DNA of 64,000 nt from Dryocosmus kuriphilus (Eukaryota > Arthropoda > Insecta > Hymenoptera > Cynipidae): NCBI GenBank assembly GCA_038277395.1, contig CM076195.1:17818327-17882326 (forward strand). The letters run 5' to 3'. This document shows positions 1 through 10,817 of the stretch, piece after piece. Position 1 is the first letter of the stretch. Every line of letters begins with the position of its first letter. The position numbers and the translations under genes were made by a program. The notes beneath the pieces are model-generated. The model was given only the letters and a program-made list of their open reading frames with translations, did no database searches and was not told the origin of the DNA.

Positions 1-159
1 TTTAATCAAGTGTTTTTAATCCAATAATATTTGGAAGATGTTATTTCCGCATTTCATTGTCCGAGAGAGAGTAAAATAAATTTTCGAACAGTGGAGAAAT
101 TCGTGTGAGTATTCCCGCGTAATTATATGGCTATGAAGAACAAGAAAAGATCTGCTGAG

Positions 160-232
160 ACCTCTGTGGCATAATTGGTTAATGCTCCACTCATGTATAG
201 TGGCATTCTTTGTTCAAATCCGGGCTGAGACA
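160..232 (+). repeat. degenerate tRNA-like sequence (possible SINE head)
   Basis: A stretch resembling box A (TGGCATAATTGG at 167-178) is followed about 34 bases later by a good box B (GTTCAAATC, 212-220), the spacing of an internal Pol III promoter. The acceptor-stem halves do not pair well and the T stem is poor, so this is not a working tRNA. It could be a tRNA-derived SINE head or a decayed tRNA pseudogene. No A-rich tail or target duplication was identified. Confidence 0.3.
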
Positions 233-364
233 GATTTTTTCTCGTTCTTCAAAAAATTATTGCTCCAACGAATCGTAAAAACTCCGAATTTTCGTAGTTT
301 GTCTTTAAAATAACTATTTCGTGGAAACCTAATTTAGCTTTTTTTTTATTTCGTACCTTTTGAG

Positions 365-596
365 TAAAGATAATGCTCAAGTAACTATATTTATTACAGC
401 TTCAGATTTGGACTGCATTAGAGCTTTGTTTAATGAAAAAGAAAAGGAACTCTCTTTAGCTGTTGCTAAGGTCGAGGAATTGACTCGTCAACTGGAAGAT
501 CTTCGCGGACGAAACAGTATAGTTGGTAATAATGGAGGGGGGCTTTGCCCCACTTCTGCTAGTGCTGAACTTGAGAAATTACGTAGAGAACTATTG
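365..596 (+). CDS. ASPP-family protein, coiled-coil exon (first exon seen)
   Basis: This exon encodes the part of the ASPP coiled coil that reads LFNEKEKELSLAVAKVEELT, then RQLEDLRGRN and a short Gly/Ser loop, ending in LEKLRREL-L. The same block with the VEELTRQLE core is conserved in vertebrate ASPP1/ASPP2. The donor GTAACT follows base 596 in phase 0 and joins cleanly to the next exon. The acceptor is uncertain: AG at 363-364 after a long T tract gives a start at 365, while AG at 398-399 would give 400. Upstream exons (N-terminal domain and start codon) lie outside the window. ASPP proteins bind p53-family proteins and protein phosphatase 1 and act in apoptosis and cell-junction control; that role is inferred from the family. 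Confidence 0.8.
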
Positions 597-1000
597 GTAA
601 CTACCATTATTCACAGATAATTTTTTTCTCTTGGAATTGGAATTTTGTGGGCTTGCTCCTTAACCTAATAGCAAACCAGATACTAATAATAATTTATTAT
701 AATACTATATCTCAAGTGAACCTACATCATACTATTTTTAAACACATATTAAATGATAAAATTTTAAAGAGAAAAGTCTTCGCCCAGGAAACTAAAATCG
801 ATTGAATGCGTAAAGATAGATTTAAATGCTAAAATTATGAAACCCATTGAAATAATCACAAACAGATTGGACGAAAATCATCATGAATCTACATTCTTCA
901 ATATTCCGATTCAAATGATTCGAATGATTCGAATTTAATCTTTTTTTTTCCTGGGTGAGTTATTTGAATTGTTAGTTTTTATTATTAACATATTTTTCAG
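597..1000 (+). other. ASPP intron 1
   Basis: Intron of 404 bases with a GT donor at 597 and the acceptor TATTTTTCAG ending at 1000. It is AT-rich, and I see no gene or recognisable repeat in it. Confidence 0.75.
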
Positions 1001-1500
1001 TATCGCAACAAGATGAATGAACAGCAAAACCAGGCAGTTTCGCAACAAAGGATTGGCTTTAGCCCAAAAACAGGCAGAAATGGCGTCCATCGATGCTAGG
1101 ATAGCCCAGTTGCAAGGTCGGCTGCAACGTAAAAGAGCCTTAAATCAACGATTGAGTCAACATTTAGGATCTAGTAATAGATCTTCTACGAATCAGGCTT
1201 ACCTTGACTCTAAGATTGACTTCACAAATAGTAGTAAATCTCGACCACCTGGTAATATAGCAGCGATCGAACCGTACTCACATATTCCTAATGACGATTT
1301 CAACTTAAAGAAAAGCGATCCTAAATATCAGACTCTACCATACAACACTAAGTTTGCCGTCAATTTTAAAGGCGCAGACGAAGATGTCAATATAAACAAA
1401 ATTCAACATAGTGCAAGTGCTTCCCAAATCGCGCAAAGATCAGTATTCCAGCAAGTGGGTCATCAGATAGCTCATAGTCAATCCCAAACTCACATTCAAG
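1001..1500 (+). CDS. ASPP-family protein, second coiled-coil exon, with a frame break
   Basis: The exon opens in phase 0 with YRNKMNEQQNQAVSQQR, the expected continuation of the ASPP coiled coil. It then continues in another frame with LALAQKQAEMASIDARIAQL and a basic QGRLQRKRALNQRL segment. The break lies at 1049-1053 (one base too many or two too few). Downstream of it the frame stays open to the donor CAAG/GTGAAC after base 1500. That end is phase 1 and joins 4122 as a Gly codon in the correct frame, which argues that the downstream frame is real. The break may be a sequencing error, a polymorphism or a true lesion. The rest is a Ser/Asn-rich linker. Confidence 0.8.
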
Positions 1501-2339
1501 GTGAACATTCAGTTTTATAAGTTTTAAAACATCCTTGTAATATGTATATGTATTCAGTACACTTCAAAAGGCTTGAGTCGACTACTTTTTAAATATTTGC
1601 TTTCTAGTAATATTCAGAGAGCGAATTAAAATAACTTCGCCTTTATCCTTTCTTTCTCAGTAAAAGGAAAAACTGATAGAGATAAATTATGCTAATTTTA
1701 TTTTTCTATTCGTTTGAATTGATTCTAATATCGCTTTCTACCTCGTGCATTAAAAACATTTGGCCAGACTGAATCGTATTCGCGCTGACTGTGTGCTGGC
1801 GAATTCAGACGAATTGAAGTTTCTTTTAAAATTCACGAATAAAAACGAATTGGCAGATACTGAAATTATTTCATGCTTACGAATTGAAACGTATGCACGT
1901 CCCTAAATTTTGTTCGCCGAATTCAAATGGGTAGAGATTTTGAAGAATTAAATAATTCTACACGAATTGACACACTACTTCAATTCACATTTGTCGCAAA
2001 GCAAGATTCACTTATGTGTATTTGTGACTTAGTGTATTTTTCTCAATTCGTCTCATTCATTCTTTTTTGTTAGTTTCATCTGTTTTTTTAATGAACATCC
2101 TGAATAGTCGGTGCTAACAGGCCTTCTCCTTGTGCGGTGAAAAGCTCTCCTGTGTTCCTTTAGCGACTGATGGAATGCTCCGTTAATATGTATTCAACTG
2201 ATCTCCACTCTTCAACCAGTTTTTATTGATCGCTACACCATTGCGCATCCAGTCACTTACTTTTTACTTTGATTCCTTCTTATTTTTCTCTTTTATTAAC
2301 TTTCATTACATCCACTGTTCCCAAAGACGTTTGAGTGTA
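1501..2339 (+). other. ASPP intron 2, unremarkable left part
   Basis: AT-rich intron sequence with scattered GAATTC/GAATTG motifs between about 1780 and 2060. I see no coding or repeat structure that I can name. The intron as a whole runs from 1501 to the acceptor TTGCCTTTCAG at 4121. Confidence 0.5.
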
Positions 2340-3075
2340 TACAAGATGAGCCATTTTTGGGGCGAAACTCTGATATGACAGATCAGAGGTCCGTTCGTTT
2401 TCGCAGTGATAGCAGTATCAACTGAGAACTCTTTGATCGGTCTCGGAGTTCTCTAGAATCAGATGCGGCTTTCCCTCCCTGTACATACTACATTTTGTGT
2501 GTTCATTTTTCCTACGTCGAGTCCATTCATTAGTCATAGGAATGATTCCGTTGACTCCCGGCAGCATGTCGTTTCTGAGCTTTCAAAAATTGAATCCACA
2601 CTCCTTATTAACCGTATTACAAATGATAAATCGAAACTCCCATGCCGTATGTTTCGTTCCATCAAATATTTTCTGTCGACAACCACGTCCATCGATGTTG
2701 GCTTGGTATTTATTAAGTTCGTAGTTCTCGACTTTTTCTTCTCCTCTATCACCTTTGTATTTTCAGAACAAGACATGCGTCACAAGTTTCGGTTTTTTAC
2801 ATTTGTAGCACAAAAATGGTTTTTCTCTGGAGAGAAGTCTGAGGTCACTACAGTCAAATCATTTCTCTTTTCATTCTCGCCACAATGAAAATTTCTTCAA
2901 AGACCTCTGGTATTTTCCTTGCTCGCTCTTCTGTCCAGTTTCTCCTTTCTTCCGTTTCTTTGTTTCTTTTTCTTTAAATCCAGCTCTTGAAAGCATCATT
3001 GATGCGTCGCTCCTCTTTAAATCCATAAGATCATCCAGAAATTCTTTTTCAGTCACATGTTTACATGAACTCAAT
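2340..3075 (-). pseudogene. probable Copia gag relic, heavily degraded
   Basis: Read on the minus strand, 3074-2871 gives a charged segment (VTEKEFLDDLMDLKRSDASM, then a Lys/Glu-rich tail) like the end of a Copia gag. About 60 bases further a short CYKCKKP stretch near 2790-2815 resembles the start of a CCHC zinc knuckle, but its His and last Cys are out of frame. Stops and frame changes run throughout. The assignment rests on the order of these pieces and on the weak knuckle, so it is tentative. Flanking LTRs were not found. The rest of the intron to 4121 holds nothing I can name. Confidence 0.3.
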
Positions 3076-4121
3076 TGTAGATATAAATTCCGCGACCCTA
3101 TTCCAGAGAGTATTTGTTACTTTGTTTAAACGAAATCCAAATTCAGTTTTATTTAAATATACAGCGTATCCATCTCATGCGTCCTAATACCTTCGTTTTG
3201 CTGTTCCTTTCTGTCAGAAAGAAGAATGTTAATATCCGACATCGAATGATTTTGAATAAAGATTCTTCGATAGCTTTTTTAAAATTCCTATCACGCTTTT
3301 ATTAAATGACGTTTAGCTGACCACCTGTATCCAGCTGTATCGTTTAAACCCGTGATAGCTGCCCTGAGTATCATCGATGACTCAACCTTCGATTTCTGAG
3401 AATCAGTAGTTTCACCCGCCAGTACATTTAACAGTCAGGGTTTTCTACATGTAGTCTAAGTCCATTGCAATTACATCTCCGATGATCGCGATTCTTAAAT
3501 TAGGGTCTCTTGCGTAAATTGTCCGCAGGCTGCTCTCTTTCATCGAAAATTGTTCGGTATTTCACTTCGATTTTGATATTCACATCTCACCGCGTTTTTT
3601 CTTCCAGATCTGTAATTAATTATTCGAATTTCATTGCGTGTCAAATTCTGAGCCTCTTTCTTCATCTAGATCATCGAATTGCGAACGTGTTACAAAATTT
3701 AAATAGCTCATCGACTGGTGTTGACTTCTATCAGTAGACGACCAACGTTAAACGTTTTTGAAGCCCGTTAACCTAGACTGTCCTTGACTGCAAATCGAAC
3801 TTCTTCCATTTCGAACACCATCACCCTCATTTGCAAGGTTTTGCTGCCTTATTATTTTAATGTTTTTCTGGTGAATTTTTAGTGAGTTTTTTAAATAATT
3901 TCAAAGATTATACAAAACTGTAAAAAAATTCGAAGATGTACAAAATACTAGCTTCTCTTGATTTCGCTATTTGTCTTTAATTATGGTAGGATTGATTTAA
4001 TTTATTCTGGAAAGTAATAATCAGGTCAGGAAAACTTGACTCTACAGTTTTTCCAATTTAAAAATTAAGTTGTGTACTTTGATATGGATTATAATTAAGC
4101 TTATATTTAATTGCCTTTCAG

Positions 4122-5604
4122 GAAGATTACAAACATTGGGGACGAATCAACAACATCTACATAATAATACCCAAAACGTAGTCAACCAGGCTTCATCAGA
4201 TTCTAATGTTAATGTCAATAATAATAGCAATAACAACAATAACAACAAAAATTCAAATCAGAACAACTATATTCTGGAGAATCAAAATTCATCTCAAATT
4301 TTTCGAATTCATGGAATGCACCAGTCTCAGCAACAGGGAAATCCTCAGCAAAAAGTTCCTAACGCTATAAACATATCGAATTTCATTTTGGCCTCGAATA
4401 CTCAAATACTTTCTGCGAATCAAAATCATAGAAATGTTAAAACACATCCAAAACCGGTGTCGAGTGTAGCGCCCAGTTTTCCTGTAAAATCACCTATCTA
4501 CCAAACATCTTCGACCAAGATTCATCCGGTAATGCCGCAGACCTTAAGTTTGATTGGGAGAGGTGCGAATATTAAAAGTAATATGAACCAAGAGCTCAAT
4601 TATCTTTCGAGGCTGAATCAATTAGGAACCACTCACCTTCCACAGGAAACTATTGCACAATCTGCGATCAATCAGGTGAAAAGTTTAACTACTGCAACTC
4701 AAAATATGCCTCCGTTAAGTGCAGCTAATTCAAATTTTAATAATTACTCTACACAAAGTTTTACGCAACCACAAGGAATATGTACGATGTCATCTATTAG
4801 TGAACCTTTGAGTGACAAATTAAAATTTGATCCTGCCAAAAATCAAGACAAATTTGAACATCTTTCACCCACTAAACACGAATCGCAAATGCGTTATGAA
4901 CAAAATGGATTAAAGTATGAGAACCCACAGATTAAGTACGAACAACACGTTAAGTATGATCAATCTATACAACCAGTGAAACTAAATGAAAAATCCCTAA
5001 AGCATGACCAATCCAGTGTTTACAAAACGAATATGTATGAAAGCGCCGGAAAACATGATTTAAATTCAGCAAAACAGGAAGGATCGCAAACGAAAATTGA
5101 GCAACATGTAAAATTAGATCATTCTACAAAATATGATCACGGACCAATTGCACAACAGCTTAACCAACACGAACAACATGATACACAGTCTTCAATTAAG
5201 TTTGATCAGATTTTATCCTTCAAGCACGAATTAACAGGAAAGTACGATACTTGTAAGGAATCTCAATCAAAATTAGACCAAGTGAATTACGAGCAAAACC
5301 AAACAAATTTTGAAAACATGACAACGAAATACGAACATAATGTTCAAATTTCACAAAATGACCATAATATTAAATCTGAAGCGCTTAATAAATTGTCAGA
5401 GAAACCTTTCGAGTACGATGAGTTGAACGCAGAAGGCGAAAGAAAGATAATCTTTAACGAGCTGAAGAGTGAAGATAAGATGAAACCAACATTACCACCA
5501 AAACCTTGTAAGCCTAATCTACCACCTAGATTAATCATTCACGATAAACCGGAACTTATCAACGATATGGATGACGGCAAAGCAGCCAGAAGTACAGTTT
5601 TCAG
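4122..5604 (+). CDS. ASPP-family protein, large linker exon with KYEQ-type repeats
   Basis: A 1483-base open exon, acceptor AG at 4120-4121 and donor GTAATA at 5605. Phase 1 in and phase 2 out match its neighbours exactly. It encodes a long low-complexity linker: a Gln/Asn-rich first third including an Asn run near 4205-4255, a middle with KIHPVMP resembling a short vertebrate ASPP2 motif, and then a degenerate repeat of Lys-Tyr/His-Glu/Asp-Gln or His from about 4870 to 5340. Near 5480-5535 comes TLPPKPCKPNLPPR, a proline-rich stretch with PxxP motifs that could bind SH3 domains, as in other ASPP proteins. The repeat part is far more Lys/Gln/Asn-rich than vertebrate homologues and is probably disordered. 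Confidence 0.85.
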
Positions 5605-5918
5605 GTAATAATTACTAATATAATTGTATATTTTGCTCCTTAGAAACTTATAATCCTAAATATTTTCGAGTGCATAAAGTTAGTCCTTCATGCAGAAAGT
5701 TCTGTCTCATTGATCCGACCACGAAGGAGTAGGATCAAAAGAAAATCATGTTGGCACACTCGTGGGCACATTATAATATTTTCTATAAAGTTTTTTTTTT
5801 TCACCAAATAGAAAAAAATATATAAGTTTAGAGAATAGGCGAAAGTGAGCTCAGGTCGAAAACGAGAGCAACAACCGTCCTTGTACGCCCATATCCTTTC
5901 TGATAAGTCAGGTTCAGG
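5605..5918 (+). other. start of ASPP intron 3
   Basis: Intron sequence between the 5604 donor and the mariner-like element. I see no feature in it. Intron 3 in full is 27,723 bases, from 5605 to the acceptor at 33327. Confidence 0.6.
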
Positions 5919-7232
5919 ATGCGGCAAAACAAACAGTACATTTTTGAGGGGCCGGTACATCCCATGTGGTGGGGGTAGGAGTCTGTGGGGGGTCTCATTG
6001 TGACGGGTGGATCGTGCCATTTTCAGTCGTAACCATGGTTTGGTCCGGAGAGCACCGGGCTTTGCCGTGCGCACGTTTTTTGAAAATGGCCGTTCTTTCG
6101 TCATTACCCAGCGGACCTTCCGGCGGCACTTCAATCTTAAACGTCACGATCCCGTCCCTCACCGTCATTTAATTGCGAGTTGGGTGCGTGCACTTGAAGA
6201 AACTGGTTCCACAGTAAGGCCTAGGAGTGAAGGAAGACCCAAAACAGTCAGAACACCCGAAAATGTAACGAGAGTGAGAGAAGCTGTTGAACAGTCGCCT
6301 CGACGCTCTGCCCGGAAGCATGAAATTGCTCTGGGCATTTCTGACCGCTCACTAAGGAGAATTTTGCATCGAGACTTATCATTCCACCCCTACAAGATTA
6401 TGATCGTCCAAGAGTTGAAGCCTCCAGACTATGAAAACCGAATGAATTGCTCCCAAGAATTGTTGAATAGGATCGCAGCGAAGTCAACTTTTTTCAGTAG
6501 TGACGAAGCCTATTTCCATCTGAATGGAGCCGTGAATAAACGAAATTTTCGTTACTGGGCTGAAAATAACCCAAGGGAAATTCATGAGAAACCTCTTCAC
6601 TCTCCAAAAGTGACAGTGTGGTGTGCCATTTCTAAATTTGGGGTAATTGGTCCTTATTTCTTTGAGGACAATGGGCGAACCGTGACTGTGAATACTCAAC
6701 GTTATTTTTCCATGTTAGAGAATTTTTTCGAACCTCAATTGGAACAATTAGGAGAGGAAACAGATCTGGGAGACATCTGGTTTCAACAGGATGGGGCTAC
6801 AGCCCATACTTCTCGAATTTCGATGACGAAACTGCGACACATGTTCCCTGGGCGCCTCGTCTCTCTGAGTGGTGATGTGGTGTGGTCAACGCGCTCACCT
6901 GATTTGAGCATTTGCGACTTCTTCCTGTGGGGTTACCTGAAAGGGAAAGTTTTTCAGCATCGGCCTCACACCTTGGAAGAACTCAAGAATCAAATTCGAG
7001 AGGAAATCGCCCCTATACCCATCGAGATGTGCCGAAATGCGGTCGAAAGCTTCAAAAATCGTCTTCATGAATGTATCGATGGAGGGGGCGATCATCTTTC
7101 GGACGTTGTCTTCAAAAATTCTTGAATAAAATGGCATGATGTACAGAATAAAATAAAAAAAACCTCACTGCTTTAAGTTGTTCCGTTTTTTTTTAATAGC
7201 CCTTTAAAATTGTACTGTATGTTTTGCCGCAC
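5919..7232 (+). mobile_element. Tc1/mariner-superfamily element, DD41D type
   Basis: Element of about 1.3 kb with inverted ends: TGCGGCAAAACAAACAGTAC at 5920-5939 and its near complement ending at about 7232 (GTACTGTATGTTTTGCCGCA). The similarity continues for about 34 bases. It carries one transposase gene on the + strand, sense to ASPP. A TA target duplication is not clear: TA follows the right end but the left edge reads TTCAGG, so an edge base may have changed. It sits 53 bases from the left edge of the Gypsy element. Confidence 0.9.
6035..7125 (+). pseudogene. DD41D mariner-like transposase, frameshifted near its start
   Basis: The natural start appears to be ATG at 6035 (MVWSGEHRA, the usual N-terminus of this insect family). 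The frame is lost at the T run 6061-6063, where one T seems to be missing, and continues in the frame that also opens at ATG 6007. From there about 355 residues are uninterrupted: helix-turn-helix part (RTFRRHFNLKRH, then ALGISDRSLRRILHRDL) and a catalytic domain with Asp in SSDEAYFHLNG, WFQQDGATAHT and ICDFFLWGYLK. There are 41 residues between the second and third Asp. This spacing is reported for rosa-like elements; that placement is tentative. All three catalytic Asp are present, so the N-terminal shift is the only obvious lesion. Confidence 0.85.
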
Positions 7233-7285
7233 CTATCATACCCGAAATATAATTCAGTCCTGTCGATATCTTTTTTTTTCGCTAT

Positions 7286-10225
7286 TGTAACGCTACTTTT
7301 TAGATATTCTCTATAAATAGCGCACTAAGGACCCTAATCAAGATAAAGAAGATTAAACGATAAAGAAGATTAAACTAATTATCTAATTTAAAAATAACTC
7401 TTTTAAACATTGTCTAGATTTTAAATACAAGAAATTGTTGGGCGCCAGTCCTTTCTTGGGACAAAGGTGGACCTCTTTAACCAAAGTGGATGAGGGACGA
7501 TAAATATAAACCTTAATTATTTAAACAAACAATAATAAAAAAATGTAAAGAGGTATCAAAGGATAAGACAGAAAAAATGAAAAGGAGCAAAATGAAAGAT
7601 AACAAAATGTACCGAAAAATAAAAGATAAAAAAAATATGTAATTACGTCATTACAAAGTACGTATGTAAACTACAATAATTAGCAACAATTTATTCAATT
7701 CTTCAAAAATAAAAATTTTACCATCAGTCAAATCAAAGAGGTTAAAAGAAAACAACAGAATTACCAAAAAAAAAAAAAAATGTAAAAATACCTCAAACAT
7801 ACAAGAAAAGAATAACGAAGGGGTCTTGACAATATATAAAATCTTAATTATAAGGTAAAGCTCATAATTAAAACAGAAAATCACAGATTATACGATAATA
7901 GATTATTAGGGAAATCGCTACTCAAAAAGGTCGCAAAAAAAGGAGATAATAATAGTAAATAACCTACGAAAAATTCTACTTGTGGGTTGCAGTTCACAGC
8001 CAAAATAGAAAATGGAGGGAGGGCTCGCAATTAAAAACAATTTTAAAGGGGTAAAACATAGAGAATATCTGGTAACAAAATATTAAATAGATCATTACTC
8101 AACAGGCCGCAAAAAATGAATAACAATAGTAACCAATATACAAAACCCTAATCATGAAGAAAAATCCATAATTACAGTAGGAAATTAAGGAGGAGGGTTC
8201 GCAATTGAACAATTTCGAGGGGTCAAACAAAGAATGTAAGGTAACAAAACATTATAGGAATTTCTGCGCAAAAGGTCGCCAAAGGGGAAAATAAAGGAAT
8301 AAATGGTGTATACATGTAAAATCCTAACTGAGGGATAAAATTCGTAATTCAAATAGAAAATTACTAAAGGGTCCTAACCATAATAAACAATATAGGATAA
8401 CATAAGTAATACTAGATAATACAATATTGGAGAAAATCGTTGCTCCCGGGGTCGCAAATGGGAAATACCAATAATGACAGTATATAACATAAAATGCATG
8501 TAAAAGTTGAAAAAAAGGAGGGTTTAAAATATAAGATACAGGGACATCATAATCTTGGAGGGTACTCAATTAAAATTAAAAGACCAAGGGTATCATAGTT
8601 TTAGAGGGTACTCAATTAAAATTTTATAAGATACAGGTATTATAATTTTGGGTGGGACTCAATTAAAAATATATAAAGGGACATAATATTTTGGGTGGTA
8701 CTCAATTAAAAAATATATAAAGGGACATAATACTTTGGATCGTACTCAATTAAAAATATATAAAGGGAAGGGAGTCGTTATTGGGAGTCACAAGGGTCAG
8801 AATTAGGTCTCAAACAGGGTAAAAGATATAAAGTCAAGGCATAATAATTTGGAATCAAAAGTGTCAAAATTATGTCTAAAAATAAATGAAATTACATAGA
8901 TTCTCAAACAGGGTAGCAACATATTTCTGGGTCGAAAAGGTCGGAATTGGGGGTCTCAAATAAGATAAATAAAAAAACATTGCAAATATTGCTTAAGGGT
9001 CCGGAAATACGCTTCCAAACTAAATCAAATAAAAGTCTCAAACAAGATAAATCTATTAAAAACATCACGATTATGGCTTAGTGGTCAGGGGATATGTCAT
9101 CAAGCTAAATTAAATAAAGGTTTCTCAAAAAAGTAAGGGTATCACAACTTTTGGGTCAAAAGGTGGAAATTGGGGCCTCAAACAAGATAAATACAAAAGA
9201 AAAGACATGACTGTTATGGTTTAAGGGTCAGGGAATATGTCATCAAGTTAAATTAAATAAAGGGTTCTCAAAAGTAAAGGTATTATAATTTTGGGGTCAA
9301 AAGGTCGAAATTGGTATCTCAAACAAGGTAAATACAAAAGAACACATCACGGTTATCAATCGGGTTCATTCTTTTCATGGCTGGCTGTATCCTGGTTTGA
9401 TAGTGGAGAACGAGGAGCCCCTTCTCCTTGCTACAGACATGGAGTGGACTCTTCGATACTTCCGATAAAAAAACAAGAAATGTCTGTCGATGACAGAAAC
9501 ATTTATAGATAAATATTTTTAGACCAAGTCACCTATCCTTCTATAGAATTTTGTAATGACCGCCTCGGTCAATCCTCACCTGGAACTTGCCTTGGATCTC
9601 AGATAACCAAAAGATAAAGATAAATATTTGTGGGCGAAATTACCTATTCTTACACTGAATTTTATAGTAACCGCCTTGGTCAATCTTCACCAGGAACCTG
9701 GCTTGGGTCTCAGGTAACCAGAAGATAAATATAAATATTTGTAGGCGAAATTACTGTTCATTTACAGAATTTTGTAGTAACGCCTCGGTCGATCTTCACC
9801 AGGAACTTGCCTTGGGGTCTCAGATAACCAAAAGATAAAATACTCAAGAAACTTATGTGGGGACTTGTGATACGAAGATATGCTGAAGGTGAAGATGGCG
9901 GTGGATCCAATCAATCATTTTTGCGGGTGGGGGGCGGGAACCTCTGCAACCCTTGCTCGAGACCGCGTAATCAAAAAATTATAGACAAAACAAAAAAAAA
10001 GAAGAAATTAAGACAGCCCTATGTTCTTAAAATTAACATATAATTCTTAAGATAAAATAACGGGATAAATAAATAAAATATAGGATAAAATATAATCTTA
10101 AAGCATAACAAAATAGAGGAGTGCCGAATTTTATGCCCTCCGTGTAAACACGAGGGCTTTTGATAAAATAATAAAAATTGATTTGAATTTGGATTTGTGC
10201 GTTGCAGAAAATCTGCAACGACACA
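7286..10225 (-). repeat. Gypsy 3' LTR, copy in duplication unit A (2940 bases)
   Basis: Very long LTR running on the + strand from TGTAACGCTACTTTTT to GCAACGACACA. It matches the 5' LTR at both ends and in most blocks but lacks two insertions found there. Inside are three tandem arrays: units of about 45 bases around GGTGGTACTCAATTAAAA (8550-8775), units of about 120 bases around AAGGTCGAAATTGG and GGGAATATGTCATCAA (8930-9345), and three units of about 115 bases around ACCGCCTCGGTCAATC (9510-9840). No gene is seen inside; the open frames are short and AT-driven. Confidence 0.8.
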
Positions 10226-10817
10226 ACTCCTCTCTGCTGGGGAGGGGGGGGGGGGGCTCAAACCTCAAGGGGGGGACATAACAAAAGGAAATGAAGAAAG
10301 TTAAATAAAAAATGAAAGGGCAGAAACCGAAATCGAAGATAAACGGCCAGGTAAAATAAAAGAGAACTTCCACAGATAAGATAATTAAAATTCGGGGCTC
10401 CTTGACTAAACGAAAGCCAACCAAAAAATAAGATCATAAAAAAAAAATTGTAAAATCATAAGTAAATGAAAAAAAAAACATAAAACCGTAAAATCAAAAA
10501 AAAAAACCTAAAATCATAACGAAATAAAATTGTGAGAGCAAAAAAATTAAGGAGAAAAACAAAAAAAAGTATAACAGAAGTAAGAGAGAACAAGCACAAA
10601 AGTAGAGAAAAAGCAACAAAGGAAAACCGAAGTAAAAGGGTTGAGGGGAAGAATGAAATAGTGAGAGTATAGAACTAATATTTTAATAAAGAAAAATTAA
10701 TTACATGTTGTAGTGACAAAGGGTGACGGTGGCCGCAAAAAAAAAAAAAAACAATTTAACAAAGAAAAATATATCGGCGCGTCGTAAGGCTCGATATGCA
10801 GCCAAAAAAAAAGAACC
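10226..10817 (-). other. Gypsy 3' untranslated interior, unit A
   Basis: Begins next to the LTR with CTCCTCTCT, which on the element's strand is the purine tract AGAGAGGAG expected before a 3' LTR. A G run (C run on the element strand) at about 10240-10257 follows, then A-rich noncoding sequence to the duplication junction. Confidence 0.55.

Larger units (their letters stand above)
6326..10817. repeat. tandem duplication unit A (4492 bases)
   Basis: The sequence from TTGCTCTGGGCATTTC inside the mariner transposase, through the mariner 3' end, a 53-base spacer, the whole Gypsy 3' LTR and about 590 bases of Gypsy interior, is repeated head-to-tail as unit B at 10818-15299. The junction 10817/10818 joins AAGAACC (retroelement interior) directly to TTGCTCTGGG (transposase), with little or no microhomology. 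The two units agree almost base for base and differ mainly in homopolymers and short indels, so the duplication is recent, or it is an assembly duplicate. Confidence 0.9.

Noticed and set aside
2463..2888. 141-residue + strand open frame in ASPP intron 2
   Set aside because: Biased Phe/Ser composition with no domain; it lies opposite the possible Copia gag relic and looks like its antisense shadow.
7651..8569. Hydrophobic minus-strand frames in the LTR copies
   Set aside because: Repeated in every LTR copy, rich in Phe/Ile/Leu because of AT-rich DNA, and no protein motif; not real membrane proteins.
8550..9840. Possible CRISPR-like array of repeats and spacers
   Set aside because: Units are contiguous, degenerate tandem repeats inside an insect LTR without unique spacers.
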